Source: Staphylococcus xylosus (GTDB lineage: Bacteria > Bacillota > Bacilli > Staphylococcales > Staphylococcaceae). Taken from it: 64,000 bases of DNA. The notes beneath the pieces were generated by a model that was given only the letters and a program-made list of their open reading frames with translations, ran no database searches and was not told the origin of the DNA. The stretch is taken from assembly GCF_002732165.1 (NCBI RefSeq), contig NZ_MRZO01000002.1, positions 186,001-250,000 on the forward strand, written 5' to 3'. Position numbers and translations under genes: made by a program. Positions 19,321 through 27,477 of the stretch are shown one piece after another; positions within the stretch are counted from its first letter, which is position 1; each line of letters starts with the position of its first letter.

Positions 19321-19537
19321 TTTTATATCTCCTAGCTTTTTTTAAAACAAACATGTTTTTAAGTATAATGATATTTGAAACTATTGTACATGCCATTTTC
19401 AAAAAGAATTATTATTTTTAAGTAATTTTACCTAGGTTACTTTAAAGTGCGTACTTACATTCTCCTATTAAGAGGTTTAAAATGGCGTTCATAGGTAATA
19501 ATTTACTAAATTTTATTTAATGAAAAGGAGCATAATG

Positions 19538-20371
19538 ATGCAAAATATAACTTTTAATAATGGCAACTCAATGCCACAACTTGGCTTAGGCGTCTTTAGA
19601 GTAGAAAATGATGATACAGCAAAAAATGCAGTTAAGCATGCAATCATTAACGGATATCGTAGTATCGACGCGGCATTAGTTTATGCTAATGAAGAAATGG
19701 TTGGACAAGGTATACAAGAAGGTATAGCAGCAGCAGGTATACAAAGAGAAGATTTATTTATTACATCTAAATTATGGTTAAATCACTATGGTAAAGATAA
19801 CGTGAAAGATGGCTATGAAAAGTCATTAAGCAATCTTGGATTAGATTACTTAGACCTATACCTCATTCACTGGCCAGGCACAAATGAATCACTTATGCTA
19901 GAAACTTGGGAAGGCATGGAAACACTATATAATGAAGGCAAAGTTAAAAATATTGGTGTTAGTAACTTTACAATTGAACAATTAGAGTTGCTAGAAGCGA
20001 AAACGACTATTAAACCAGTTATTAACCAAGTAGAATTCCACCCATACTTTACACAAGAACCATTAAGAAACTATTTAGCTCAAGCATCTATTCAAATGGA
20101 ATCTTGGTCACCTTTAATGAATGCTGAAATCCTTACAGATGAGACAATAAATGCTATAGCCGATGAAACTGGAAAATCTCCTGCACAAATTGTGATCAGA
20201 TGGAACATTGAACATGGTGTTGTTACAATTCCTAAGTCTGTAACACCACATAGAATTGAAGAAAATATAAATGTTTTTGATTTTTCATTAACTGAAGCTC
20301 AAATTAATCGTATTGATGCTTTAAATCAAGATAAAAGAATTGGGCCAAACCCTGAAGAATTTAATGGATAA
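19538..20371 (+). CDS. Aldo-keto reductase
   Basis: Cytosolic NADPH-dependent aldo-keto reductase, 278 aa, of the AKR5-like prokaryotic group (diketogulonate or methylglyoxal reductase type). The full catalytic tetrad is visible: Asp44 and Tyr49 in RSIDAALVYANE, Lys78 in FITSKLW and His111 in LIHWPG. IPKSVTPHRIEEN is the C-terminal cofactor-binding motif. The frame opens at 19520, but AAGGAG at 19525-19530 points to ATG 19538 (spacing 7) or the adjacent ATG 19535. It is divergent from the permease gene and ends at a strong terminator. Substrate unknown. Confidence 0.9.
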   Translation: MQNITFNNGNSMPQLGLGVFRVENDDTAKNAVKHAIINGYRSIDAALVYANEEMVGQGIQEGIAAAGIQREDLFITSKLWLNHYGKDNVKDGYEKSLSNLGLDYLDLYLIHWPGTNESLMLETWEGMETLYNEGKVKNIGVSNFTIEQLELLEAKTTIKPVINQVEFHPYFTQEPLRNYLAQASIQMESWSPLMNAEILTDETINAIADETGKSPAQIVIRWNIEHGVVTIPKSVTPHRIEENINVFDFSLTEAQINRIDALNQDKRIGPNPEEFNG

Positions 20372-20380
20372 ATAATTAAT

Positions 20381-20434
20381 AGAGTGGAACGACAATCATT
20401 TTATAATATATGATTGCTGTCCCACTCTTTTTTT
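20381..20434 (+). terminator. Terminator after the aldo-keto reductase
   Basis: Arms 20381-20399 and 20410-20428 (AGAGTGGAACGACAATCAT pairing with ATGATTGCTGTCCCACTCT, two mismatches) followed by seven T. Same gagtgggac repeat-type hairpin as at 6314. Confidence 0.85.
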
Positions 20435-20436
20435 GC

Positions 20437-21336
20437 TTATTTCATTAAATTATTTTTAAGTTCTTTTCTTTGAAATGCTAATGAATACGGGTCATTGTAC
20501 CAATATGTCTCGGCTTTCACTTTAATAATATGATTATTTTTAACAGCAGGTATTTGTTGCCACATATTTGTTTTTTCAAATTCTGATTGAGCTTTGCCTT
20601 CACTCATCGTGATAACGTAATCTCCAGCAAACTTCGGCAGTTGTTCTTGTGATAATTCTTTCCAACCATCTTTTTTGACTTCTTTTTCTAACGGTTGAGG
20701 CATATTTAAATCAAATGCTTGATATAACACTTCTCCGCCACGTCCCCACTCTGGACCAAATGCATAGATGTTTTTGCTAAAATCATCAAAAATTGAAACT
20801 GTTGCGTTTTCTCCTATATGCCCTTTGATTTCTTTAGAATCCTTAGCAGTTTGAGCTTTCCATTTTTCCACCCAATCTTTAGCTTCTTTCTCCTTACCAA
20901 GTATCTTACCTAATTCAATTTGCGTGTCTAAATAATCTTTATTACCGTATTCGATTGGTAATGTTGCCGCAATTTTTTCATACTTTTTAATATTTTTGTC
21001 AGTAGTATCAACAATAATTAAATCTGGCTTAAGTTTTACAACTTTTTCCACATCGTTTTCATTTAGCTTTGCAGTATTTTTAAATTTATCTTTTAGAACA
21101 TTACTCTTTTCTATATCTTTAGTAACACCGATTATATTACCACCTAAATATTTTATGCCACCTGCATATGTATTAGCCACAACTGCAATACGCTTTGGAT
21201 GCTTTGGAATATCAACCTTTTTACCACTACCCAATGTATAACTTTTCGTGCTTTCTTTTTCATTAGATTTTGACTCATTACTACATGCTGAGAGCAACAG
21301 TACTACTAAAATAATAAAACTTAATAATTGTTTCAT
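20437..21336 (-). CDS. fhuD2: Ferric hydroxamate-binding lipoprotein (FhuD2-like)
   Basis: Substrate-binding lipoprotein of a siderophore ABC transporter, 299 aa. The signal peptide ends in LLSAC with the lipidated Cys at residue 18. The mature part has the two-lobed class III binding-protein pattern, and many blocks match remembered S. aureus FhuD2: DIPKHPKRIAVVANTYAGG, LKDKFK, KPDLIIV, WGRGGEVLYQAF, TYWYNDPY. So ferrichrome- or hydroxamate-type siderophores are the likely ligand. AGGAGG 7 bases before the ATG at 21336 decides the start over an upstream in-frame codon. A Fur box covers the transcription start. No permease or ATPase genes flank it, as for the orphan fhuD2 of S. aureus, so it must share the FhuCBG transporter encoded elsewhere. 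Confidence 0.92.
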   Translation of the reverse strand: MKQLLSFIILVVLLLSACSNESKSNEKESTKSYTLGSGKKVDIPKHPKRIAVVANTYAGGIKYLGGNIIGVTKDIEKSNVLKDKFKNTAKLNENDVEKVVKLKPDLIIVDTTDKNIKKYEKIAATLPIEYGNKDYLDTQIELGKILGKEKEAKDWVEKWKAQTAKDSKEIKGHIGENATVSIFDDFSKNIYAFGPEWGRGGEVLYQAFDLNMPQPLEKEVKKDGWKELSQEQLPKFAGDYVITMSEGKAQSEFEKTNMWQQIPAVKNNHIIKVKAETYWYNDPYSLAFQRKELKNNLMK

Positions 21337-21350
21337 TTGGCCCCTCCTAT

Positions 21351-21405
21351 TGATAATGATTATCACTATTAATTATATTTTATGCCTAGCATTAATAATA
21401 AGCAA
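21351..21405 (-). promoter_or_regulatory. Fur-controlled promoter of fhuD2
   Basis: TTGCTT (21405-21400) and TAAAAT (21382-21377) with a 17-base spacer form the promoter; the perfect 7-1-7 Fur box TGATAAT-G-ATTATCA lies at 21351-21365, over and past the start point. Expected to repress in iron-replete cells. Confidence 0.85.
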
Positions 21406-21546
21406 TATATTTATTTGTATTTTAAAATTAATAATAAATATTATTAGTTTTAACACTTTATATTTTTGCTTGATTCACCTATTAAATAGTTTACTTACAA
21501 TGTTCTGAAGGGATGAGATAAGTTGATTAACTCATGAGATAAAAAT

Positions 21547-21576
21547 AAGTGGCTGGGATGTAACTCCCAACCACTT
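21547..21576 (-). terminator. Terminator for the 98-aa gene
   Basis: AAGTGGCTGGGA (21547-21558) pairs with TCCCAACCACTT (21565-21576), one wobble; leftward tail is TATTTTTATC. The region 21406-21546 shows nothing else. Confidence 0.8.
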
Positions 21577-21587
21577 TCACATTAAAT

Positions 21588-21884
21588 TTATTCCATACGT
21601 TTTAATATTTCTAATTTAATTACTTTTAATGCTTCGCTATATTCTCTGTTAGTACTTTCTTGGGCATTAACGATTAATAGTTCAACAAGTTCTAAGTCAC
21701 TTTTTTCGCTAACTTCGTGTTCAAACTGATGTAAGTGTTCTTCAGATGTTTTAGCATTTTGTTTTTCTATTTGATAATATTGATCTGCTCCTAAGCCGCC
21801 TTCTTCAATCATGACAGATATACCACTTGATCGCGCTTCATTCAGTCTTTTCACTTTAATGCTTTTGTTTTCACGGATAGTCAT
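21588..21884 (-). CDS. Small charged protein, unknown
   Basis: Not recognised. 98 aa, no Cys, no membrane segment. A basic N-terminus (TIRENKSIKVKRLNEAR) is followed by a Gly-containing segment (SGISVMIEEGGLGADQYYQIE) and an acidic amphipathic C-terminal helix pair. The ATG at 21884-21882 with GGAGGGA 6-7 bases before is chosen over an in-frame ATG 18 codons upstream that lacks a ribosome site. Stand-alone gene with its own terminator, between two iron-regulated units, but no Fur box is seen in front of it. Probably a real cytosolic protein; function cannot be inferred. Confidence 0.65.
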   Translation of the reverse strand: MTIRENKSIKVKRLNEARSSGISVMIEEGGLGADQYYQIEKQNAKTSEEHLHQFEHEVSEKSDLELVELLIVNAQESTNREYSEALKVIKLEILKRME

Positions 21885-22242
21885 TTGAATCCCTCCTAAT
21901 TTAATGCGTATTTTAAAGTTGCTGCTTATAAACATCACATTGCTTCAAGAATTAGATTGATTTCAAATAATCTAGTTGTCTTTAATCATTATGTATCTCT
22001 TTATCTTCACAAACCTCAAGTTAGTTAATTAATAAAATTGATGTTTACTGTAGTGTATTATTACACAATAATAATTACAACATCTTTGCTCACTATACTA
22101 TACCCGTTTACATAATTAATTATGGATTACTAAATAATATCTTTTTTACTACTTCAAATAATGTATGTCTTGCTCAAAAATGTTTAACAAAGTTTTCATA
22201 AATACAATATGCCAACGACTTCTATTGCTCAAAATATAACTA
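21885..22242. other. AT-rich gap upstream of feoA
   Basis: No gene or strong structure seen apart from the feo promoter at its right end. Confidence 0.4.
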
Positions 22243-22263
22243 TATAATTGATAATGATTATTA
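22243..22263 (+). promoter_or_regulatory. Fur box at the feo promoter
   Basis: A TATAAT (22243-22248) is followed at once by TGATAAT-G-ATTATTA (22249-22263), a 7-1-7 Fur box with one mismatch in the right arm. The -35 is not clear. It places feoAB and the downstream microprotein under iron repression. Confidence 0.8.
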
Positions 22264-22282
22264 TTATGAAAGAGTGATGAGT

Positions 22283-22519
22283 ATGTTGAATTTAAAGACT
22301 GGTATTTTAGAAAAAAATTATAAAATTAAAGGTATGAAAATCAAAAACACACACATGATTCAGCGTCTTAACGCTTTAGGTGTAACCCCTGGATCGAATG
22401 TAAAAATTAAACAAAAATGCTTATTTAGAGGCCCTTGTATTTTGGAAATAAATGGCCAAAACTTAAGTATCCGTGGTTGTGATGCATGTCATATTTTACT
22501 TGAGGAATCTCATGACTAA
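22283..22519 (+). CDS. feoA: Ferrous iron transport protein A
   Basis: Small SH3-like cytosolic partner of the FeoB iron channel, 78 aa. The FeoA core is visible in [18 protein letters not shown] and [25 protein letters not shown], the latter carrying the beta-barrel end. ATG at 22283 lies 8 bases after an AAAGAG; an ATG at 22277 is the alternative. The last 8 bases overlap the feoB start, so the two are translationally coupled. Fur box in the promoter. The two Cys in RGCDAC are unusual at this site but their role is unknown. Confidence 0.9.
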   Translation: MLNLKTGILEKNYKIKGMKIKNTHMIQRLNALGVTPGSNVKIKQKCLFRGPCILEINGQNLSIRGCDACHILLEESHD

Positions 22520-24506
22520 TAGTTTCTGTATTTTAGGAAATCCTAATGTAGGAAAAACCTCATTATTTAACGCTTTAACTGGCACATACGAATATGTAGG
22601 TAACTGGAGTGGGGTCACTGTAGAGAAGAAGGTAGGACGTCTTAAATCTAATGCTGGTGAGCTCATTGATTTACCTGGAATATATGAATTATCACCTATT
22701 TCAAAAGATGAGACTGTAGTTACCGACTACTTATTAAAAAATGAGTTTTCTGGCATGATTAATATCGTTGATGCTAGCCAATTAAAAAGAAATTTACAAC
22801 TAACCGTTCAATTAATGGAACTCGGTGCACCAATAATTATAGGCTTAAACATGATTGATGTTGCTGCGAAACGGGGTATCCATATTAATCAAGACGCACT
22901 CATGAAAAAATTAAAAACTCCTTTACTTCCTATTATCGCTAGAAATGGGAAAGGTACTAAAAAATTATTAGAAGCACTAAACGATACACATTTGACTAGA
23001 AATTCACCATTACAAATTAATTATGGTGAAATTATAGAAAATACAATCCAAAACATATCAAATCAACTACTGAAGCACAGTAATTTCGAAAAGCACTTAT
23101 TACGTTTTATCGCCATACAATTTTTGTTAGATAATCCAAAAATCCATGAACTTCTTGATAAAAATTTAATTAATCGAATTGAACCTTTACGTCAACATTT
23201 AGCCGCTTCCCAATCCATTGATATTCGAGCAGTAATACAACAAAAACGAAGCGATTATATAGATGCTTTGTTATCTGACGTTGTCGAATACCCTGATGAA
23301 GAACATCAATACTTCTCTTCACGTTTAGATAAATTATTAACGCACAAATTTCTAGGTATTCCTATATTCCTAGGTATTATGTGGTTGATATTTCAAATAA
23401 CATTTACTTGGTTAGGCACACCACTATCAGATCAACTTGATGAATTTATTGGAGGAAGACTAACCGACACTGTTAAATCCGTCATGGAAAGCATTAGTTT
23501 AGTACCATTTTTACAGGATTTAATCACTGATGGTATTATCGCCGGCGTAGGTGCAGTCATAGTATTTGTACCTCAAATCATGGTACTTTTCTTCTTTATT
23601 TCATTATTAGAAGACTCTGGGTATATGGCTCGTATTGCTGTACTCATGGACAGAATTATGGAAATTTTTGGATTAAGTGGAAAATCATTTATTCCCATGA
23701 TTATAGGATTTGGCTGTAATGTGCCTAGTATTATGGCTGCTCGTAGTATCGAAAGTGAAAAAGAACGACTTACAACAATCTTAATTGCACCTTTTATGTC
23801 CTGTTCTGCACGTCTACCGGTCTATGCTTTATTTGTTAGTGTATTCTTTGCACAGCAGCAAGCGCTGATTGTATTAAGTCTTTATATCCTTGGCATCATT
23901 GTAGCATTGGCTACGAGTATAATTCTGACTAAGACTGTATTGAAAGATGATGACTCTGTATTCATAGTAGAATTACCAACATACCGTATGCCATCTATCA
24001 AGACACTGTGGCGAAGCACATGGGAAAAAGCTAAAGGATTTGTAAAAAAAGCAGGTACATTTATTTTTGGTGGCTCAGTTGTAATTTGGTTATTAAATTA
24101 CACTGGACCTAGTGGATTTAATGTAGACGTCAATGATAGCTTTTTACATGCAATTGGTAGCTTCTTTGCCATTTTTATAGCCCCATTAGGTTTTGGCACG
24201 TGGCAAGCTGGTGCAACTTTAATTCCTGGCTTCCTTGCAAAAGAGGTCATTGTCAGTTCAATGGCAATTATTTATGCTTCCGATGAGTCAGGTTTAGTCA
24301 ATATTATCCAAGAGCAATTCACACCGTTATCTGCATATGCATTTATGATATTTATATTATTATATATACCATGTTTATCAACCGTAGCAACTATTCGAAA
24401 AGAAACTTATTCTCTTAAATGGACTGTACTAGCGGTTGCATATCCTTTAATTGCTGCCTATGTGTTATCATTCATTTTCTATCAGATTGGCCATCTATTT
24501 ATATGA
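22512..24506 (+). CDS. feoB: Ferrous iron transporter B
   Basis: Fe(II) uptake GTPase and membrane channel, 664 aa. The N-terminal G domain has G1 GNPNVGKTS (9-17), G3 DLPG (53-56) and G4 NMID (113-116); the linker is a helical GDI-like region to about residue 260. The membrane part has paired Gate motifs, including [20 protein letters not shown] and [12 protein letters not shown] in the first and [10 protein letters not shown] further on. The frame is open 13 codons earlier, but the ATG at 22512 matches the family N-terminus and overlaps feoA by 8 bases. Regulated by iron through the upstream Fur box. Followed after 12 bases by a Cys-rich microprotein gene. Confidence 0.95.
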   Translation: MTNSFCILGNPNVGKTSLFNALTGTYEYVGNWSGVTVEKKVGRLKSNAGELIDLPGIYELSPISKDETVVTDYLLKNEFSGMINIVDASQLKRNLQLTVQLMELGAPIIIGLNMIDVAAKRGIHINQDALMKKLKTPLLPIIARNGKGTKKLLEALNDTHLTRNSPLQINYGEIIENTIQNISNQLLKHSNFEKHLLRFIAIQFLLDNPKIHELLDKNLINRIEPLRQHLAASQSIDIRAVIQQKRSDYIDALLSDVVEYPDEEHQYFSSRLDKLLTHKFLGIPIFLGIMWLIFQITFTWLGTPLSDQLDEFIGGRLTDTVKSVMESISLVPFLQDLITDGIIAGVGAVIVFVPQIMVLFFFISLLEDSGYMARIAVLMDRIMEIFGLSGKSFIPMIIGFGCNVPSIMAARSIESEKERLTTILIAPFMSCSARLPVYALFVSVFFAQQQALIVLSLYILGIIVALATSIILTKTVLKDDDSVFIVELPTYRMPSIKTLWRSTWEKAKGFVKKAGTFIFGGSVVIWLLNYTGPSGFNVDVNDSFLHAIGSFFAIFIAPLGFGTWQAGATLIPGFLAKEVIVSSMAIIYASDESGLVNIIQEQFTPLSAYAFMIFILLYIPCLSTVATIRKETYSLKWTVLAVAYPLIAAYVLSFIFYQIGHLFI

Positions 24507-24518
24507 GGGAGTGATTTT

Positions 24519-24668
24519 ATGACTATTTTAATAAATATTATTGTGTTTGCTGCAATATTTAGTTATACCGTATATACACTCACTAGATTTATTAGAAAAT
24601 CCAAATCTGGAAAGTGTAGCTCATGTGGTTCAAAGGACGGCTGTATAACTGAACGTAAAAACAACTAA
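24519..24668 (+). CDS. FeoB-associated Cys-rich membrane microprotein
   Basis: 49-aa single-pass protein. One hydrophobic helix (ILINIIVFAAIFSYTVYTL) is followed by basic residues and a C-terminal Cys cluster, KCSSCGSKDGC, the pattern of the FeoB-associated Cys-rich family (formerly virus attachment p12). The ATG lies 12 bases after the feoB stop, with a GAGGGAG ribosome site overlapping the feoB stop codon, so it is part of the feo operon. It may take the place of FeoC or bind metal at the FeoB exit; the function is not established. Missed by length-based gene finding. Confidence 0.9.
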   Translation: MTILINIIVFAAIFSYTVYTLTRFIRKSKSGKCSSCGSKDGCITERKNN

Positions 24669-24674
24669 AATAAC

Positions 24675-24711
24675 GCCGCGCTCTATATATCAAAATCATA
24701 TAGAGTGCGGC
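24675..24711. terminator. feo operon terminator
   Basis: GCCGCGCTCTATAT (24675-24688) pairs with ATATAGAGTGCGGC (24698-24711), one wobble; the downstream tail is AT-rich rather than a pure U-run. It may also serve the convergent MerR gene. Confidence 0.75.
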
Positions 24712-24749
24712 ATCTTATATATTTAATGCTAATTAACATCATGATGTGC

Positions 24750-25511
24750 TTATACTTCACCAACGAATACTAAAATCGCATCCTTAAGAAATTGTGTACC
24801 ACCTTCAACGTGTCTATCATAATAATTAGTAAAAGCAGTATCGTTAACATACATTTCTGCTAGTCCCGCATGAGCATCTTTAGAGTATTCAGGCCACGTA
24901 TACATGAGCCAAGCTTTGTGTTTTGCTGCCAATAATTGTGCAAGTTCAGAAGTTGGATTGCCTGTTTGATATGCTTTAGGTAATAAATCAATAATTTCTT
25001 TTTCCAAATTCTTCCAAGCATCGTAAACTATCTGTGTCATATTCTTAAATTTTTTATTACTTTGATCTATAAGATTATCTCCATATTGCGTTCTTATCTC
25101 TCTTCCATAGTGTGTTTCATTTTCTTTAATAACTTTTTCCTTGAATCCTTCAAATTTTTCTTTATCTTGCATGGTAATTTCTCCTTTATTGTTAGCAATC
25201 GTTTTTTCAACTGTTTGAATGATTTTATCGAGGCGTTCACGTTGTTGTTTCAAGTTATGACAATGATTTTCTAAAGCTTTCATTTTATTAAAAGTTGGTT
25301 GTTGAATAATATCTTTAATTTCATCTAAACTGACATCTAATTCACGGTAAAATACGATTTGTTGAAGTATATCCACTTCTTCTTGCTCATATATACGATA
25401 TCCAGATTCGTTAATTCTAGCTGGCTTAAGTAAACCTATTTGATCATAATAACGTAAAGTCCGATTACTTACGCCTGATATTTCAGCTAATTGACTTACT
25501 GTATATGTCAT
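24750..25511 (-). CDS. MerR regulator with TipAS effector domain
   Basis: Transcription activator of the TipAL/Mta type, about 253 aa. Residues 1-70 are the MerR winged helix (YTVSQLAEISGVSNRTLRYYDQIGLL, GYRIYEQEEVDILQQI), a coiled-coil dimer helix follows (about 75-110), and residues 115-253 form a TipAS effector domain that in relatives binds thiopeptides or other amphipathic drugs. AGGAGG is 6 bases before the second of two adjacent ATGs, which is taken as the start. Its own promoter has the distorted 19-base spacer with central palindrome that MerR proteins act on, so autoregulation is expected. No obvious efflux target gene is adjacent. Confidence 0.9.
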   Translation of the reverse strand: MTYTVSQLAEISGVSNRTLRYYDQIGLLKPARINESGYRIYEQEEVDILQQIVFYRELDVSLDEIKDIIQQPTFNKMKALENHCHNLKQQRERLDKIIQTVEKTIANNKGEITMQDKEKFEGFKEKVIKENETHYGREIRTQYGDNLIDQSNKKFKNMTQIVYDAWKNLEKEIIDLLPKAYQTGNPTSELAQLLAAKHKAWLMYTWPEYSKDAHAGLAEMYVNDTAFTNYYDRHVEGGTQFLKDAILVFVGEV

Positions 25512-25533
25512 CATTTACCTCCTTTCAAATTTC

Positions 25534-25564
25534 ACTTTACACCTTTACGTAACGTAAACCTCAA
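25534..25564 (-). promoter_or_regulatory. MerR-type promoter with 19-bp spacer
   Basis: On the minus strand TTGAGG (25564-25559) and TAAAGT (25539-25534) are separated by 19 bases that contain the palindrome TTTACGT-T-ACGTAAA (25544-25558). Overlong spacer with a central dyad is the hallmark of MerR-family operators. It sits about 25 bases before the regulator's start. Confidence 0.85.
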
Positions 25565-25720
25565 GGGTGAATTTATTATATATTTCGCTATAATTAACCT
25601 CATATTCGTATAACTTAAAAAACATAGTTCACCATTAAAATTATTTATTATTTTGATTTGCCACACTAATAATATTTGAATATAACTAAAATAAAACTTA
25701 TTTTAAATACACTTTTAAAT

Positions 25721-25745
25721 GTTTGATAAAATAATTGCTGGGAAT
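25721..25745 (+). promoter_or_regulatory. Candidate sigma-B promoter
   Basis: GTTTGA (25721-25726), 13 bases, GGGAAT (25740-25745): one mismatch in each half from the staphylococcal sigma-B consensus GTTTAA-N12-15-GGGTAT. It lies about 58 bases before an AAAGGAGG ribosome site. Confidence 0.55.
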
Positions 25746-25802
25746 ATTAATATAGTGGTGAAATATTACATTTTCAAAAAATATTAAAGGAGGTAGCTTA
25801 AA

Positions 25803-25847
25803 ATGACCAATAATCTCTATAGAACACGTAGAAAAGTTCAGACATAG
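25803..25847 (+). CDS. Possible 14-aa peptide with strong ribosome site
   Basis: A near-ideal AAAGGAGG (25786-25793) stands 9 bases before an ATG that opens only 14 codons: MTNNLYRTRRKVQT, then TAG. With the sigma-B-like promoter upstream this looks like a real translation start. Either a basic micropeptide, a leader, or the front end of a gene whose body was lost; the next 300 bases show no continuing frame that I could recognise. Unknown. Confidence 0.4.
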   Translation: MTNNLYRTRRKVQT

Positions 25848-26172
25848 ATGCTCTAAATTAACTAACTTACTAATTAATTTAGCTTATAGATTAAGTTATC
25901 TAAAATCACAGTAAAACATTACTAAAAATTTTACTTTCACTTTTCGACAATGAAGCCGCCTATTAAGTAATAACGTACAATATACTACCCCAACGCCTTA
26001 GTATTAATACGAAAATTCCCAATTCATTTTCATACAAATACTTTTTATTTATCGTTAGAAACAACACAGTATTTATTAGTTATGACACATGCTTACAATT
26101 AAATTTTTAACTAAAGTATTATAGACCATTTTTCGAGAGTTTAACTTTTAATAAATAGATAGAGGTGATTCT
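25848..26172. other. AT-rich gap
   Basis: No gene or clear structure seen. Multiple stops in the frames that could continue the 14-codon peptide. Confidence 0.4.
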
Positions 26173-26526
26173 ATGAAAATAGAAGATTGCATCGAAAATT
26201 TTATTCTCAGTATAAATGAAAAAAATTCCCAGCTTTTTTGTAATTTATTAGGGCCTAGGGAACTCTCCAAATTAAGAAAAAAGTTATATATTAGTAGAAA
26301 TTATATAAGTATTAACAGATATGTCAAAGAACGATATTTAGAGAAACTATCTCGTTTAGTATCTCCTCTATATTCCTATGAATATTTTAAGAGAGGCAAT
26401 AAGTATATTGTCAAATATAAATTCACCAAAAATCAGTCTTATTTTATAACAGAATTTAATGTTTCAGAAAATGAAGGTGGATCCTTGATTAGTTTAAATA
26501 TTACTAAAATACAGGCTAAAATATAA
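26173..26526 (+). CDS. Small protein of unknown function
   Basis: Not recognised. 117 aa, no membrane helix or signal peptide. N-terminus MKIEDCIENFILSINEKNSQ looks helical; a central basic and Tyr-rich region (LRKKLYISRNYISINRYVKERY) is followed by alternating hydrophobic strands (KYIVKYKFTKNQSYFITEFNV, LISLNITKIQ). The helix-then-strands order would fit a small alpha+beta fold such as NTF2-like, but that is a guess. AGAGGTGA lies 6 bases before the ATG. The peroxiredoxin-like gene follows after 65 bases in the same direction without a terminator, so both may share a transcript. Confidence 0.6.
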   Translation: MKIEDCIENFILSINEKNSQLFCNLLGPRELSKLRKKLYISRNYISINRYVKERYLEKLSRLVSPLYSYEYFKRGNKYIVKYKFTKNQSYFITEFNVSENEGGSLISLNITKIQAKI

Positions 26527-26591
26527 AACTTTAAAGGACCTTTAGTAGACACGCATGTTTTCACAATTTGAAGCGAAGTGAGGTTAGTGTT

Positions 26592-27299
26592 ATGAGTTTT
26601 GAAAATGAAACAGGTTATGATATGAACAATTCACTCTACATTGGTCAGCAAGCCCCGCATTTCAAAGGATTATCAACCCATGGGGAAGTAACTTTAGACA
26701 ACTTTAAAGGACAATGGACGCTATTATTTGCATATCCATCTGACTTTTCTCCAGTATCTACTTCTGAGTTTATAACGTTACAAGAAAATTATGAAGAACT
26801 TAAAGATTTACAAATATCTGTCTTAGGTTTAAGTATGGATAGTATCGCTTCTCATATATCTTGGTTAAAAAATATAGAGTCATCTTTTAATATTAATATA
26901 GAGTTTCCACTTATCTCTGACTCAAGTAAACAAATTTCAATAGACTATGGTGTATTGTCTAAAGAGGATAACAATGAATCAGTTACACGTGCAGTTCTGA
27001 TTATCGATGATAATTTAATTGTGCGTTCGATTATGTATTACCCTATTGCTATTGGACGCAATGTGGACGAAATTATACGCATAGTAAAAGCATTGAAAAC
27101 TACTGACGAAAATGATTCAATAACACCCGAGAATTGGCAACCAGGAGACAAAGTACTATCCATACCTCCCGCTAACTTTAAAGATGCCAATGGCCATATA
27201 AATGATACTAACTATAACTGTAAAACTTGGTATTACTGCGAAAAAGATATTGAACATAAAACTAAAAAAATTTATAATGCTTTTTTACAAGATGAATAA
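26592..27299 (+). CDS. Peroxiredoxin-like protein lacking the peroxidatic Cys
   Basis: 235-aa thioredoxin-fold protein of the AhpC/Prx6 family. The active-site block reads YPSDFSPVSTSEF where family members have DFTPVCTTEF, so the peroxidatic Cys is Ser56 (codon TCT). The C-terminal pair CKTWYYC (Cys210 and Cys216), which corresponds to the CxxWWxC resolving region of archaeal-type Prx6, is kept. Thr and Pro of the active-site loop are partly altered too. A normal peroxidase cycle is therefore unlikely. GTGAGG is 8 bases before the ATG at 26592, preferred over a frame opening at 26568. Possibly co-transcribed with the gene at 26173. A point mutation, a divergent function such as chaperone or thiol sensor, or a decaying gene are all possible. 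Confidence 0.85.
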   Translation: MSFENETGYDMNNSLYIGQQAPHFKGLSTHGEVTLDNFKGQWTLLFAYPSDFSPVSTSEFITLQENYEELKDLQISVLGLSMDSIASHISWLKNIESSFNINIEFPLISDSSKQISIDYGVLSKEDNNESVTRAVLIIDDNLIVRSIMYYPIAIGRNVDEIIRIVKALKTTDENDSITPENWQPGDKVLSIPPANFKDANGHINDTNYNCKTWYYCEKDIEHKTKKIYNAFLQDE

Positions 27300-27347
27300 C
27301 ATATAAATAGTAATCAGACAGACTTGACCAGCAAGTATCTAAAAAAT

Positions 27348-27392
27348 AAAAGGAAGGCTTTTACTATATATTGTAGTAAAAGCCTTCCTTTT
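27348..27392. terminator. Bidirectional terminator
   Basis: Perfect 19-bp arms AAAAGGAAGGCTTTTACTA (27348-27366) and its complement (27374-27392) with flanking A and T tracts, between convergent genes. Confidence 0.92.
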
Positions 27393-27477
27393 TTATTATG
27401 GGTAAATAATGAGAGTTGCTTTGTTATCAATAACACATTAGACACACAAATTTATAATTTTTAATTGGATATCGCTT

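Noticed and set aside
6314..20434. gagtgggac-type hairpins as mobile repeats
   Set aside because: They sit at gene ends with T-tails and act as ordinary terminators of a kind common in staphylococci.
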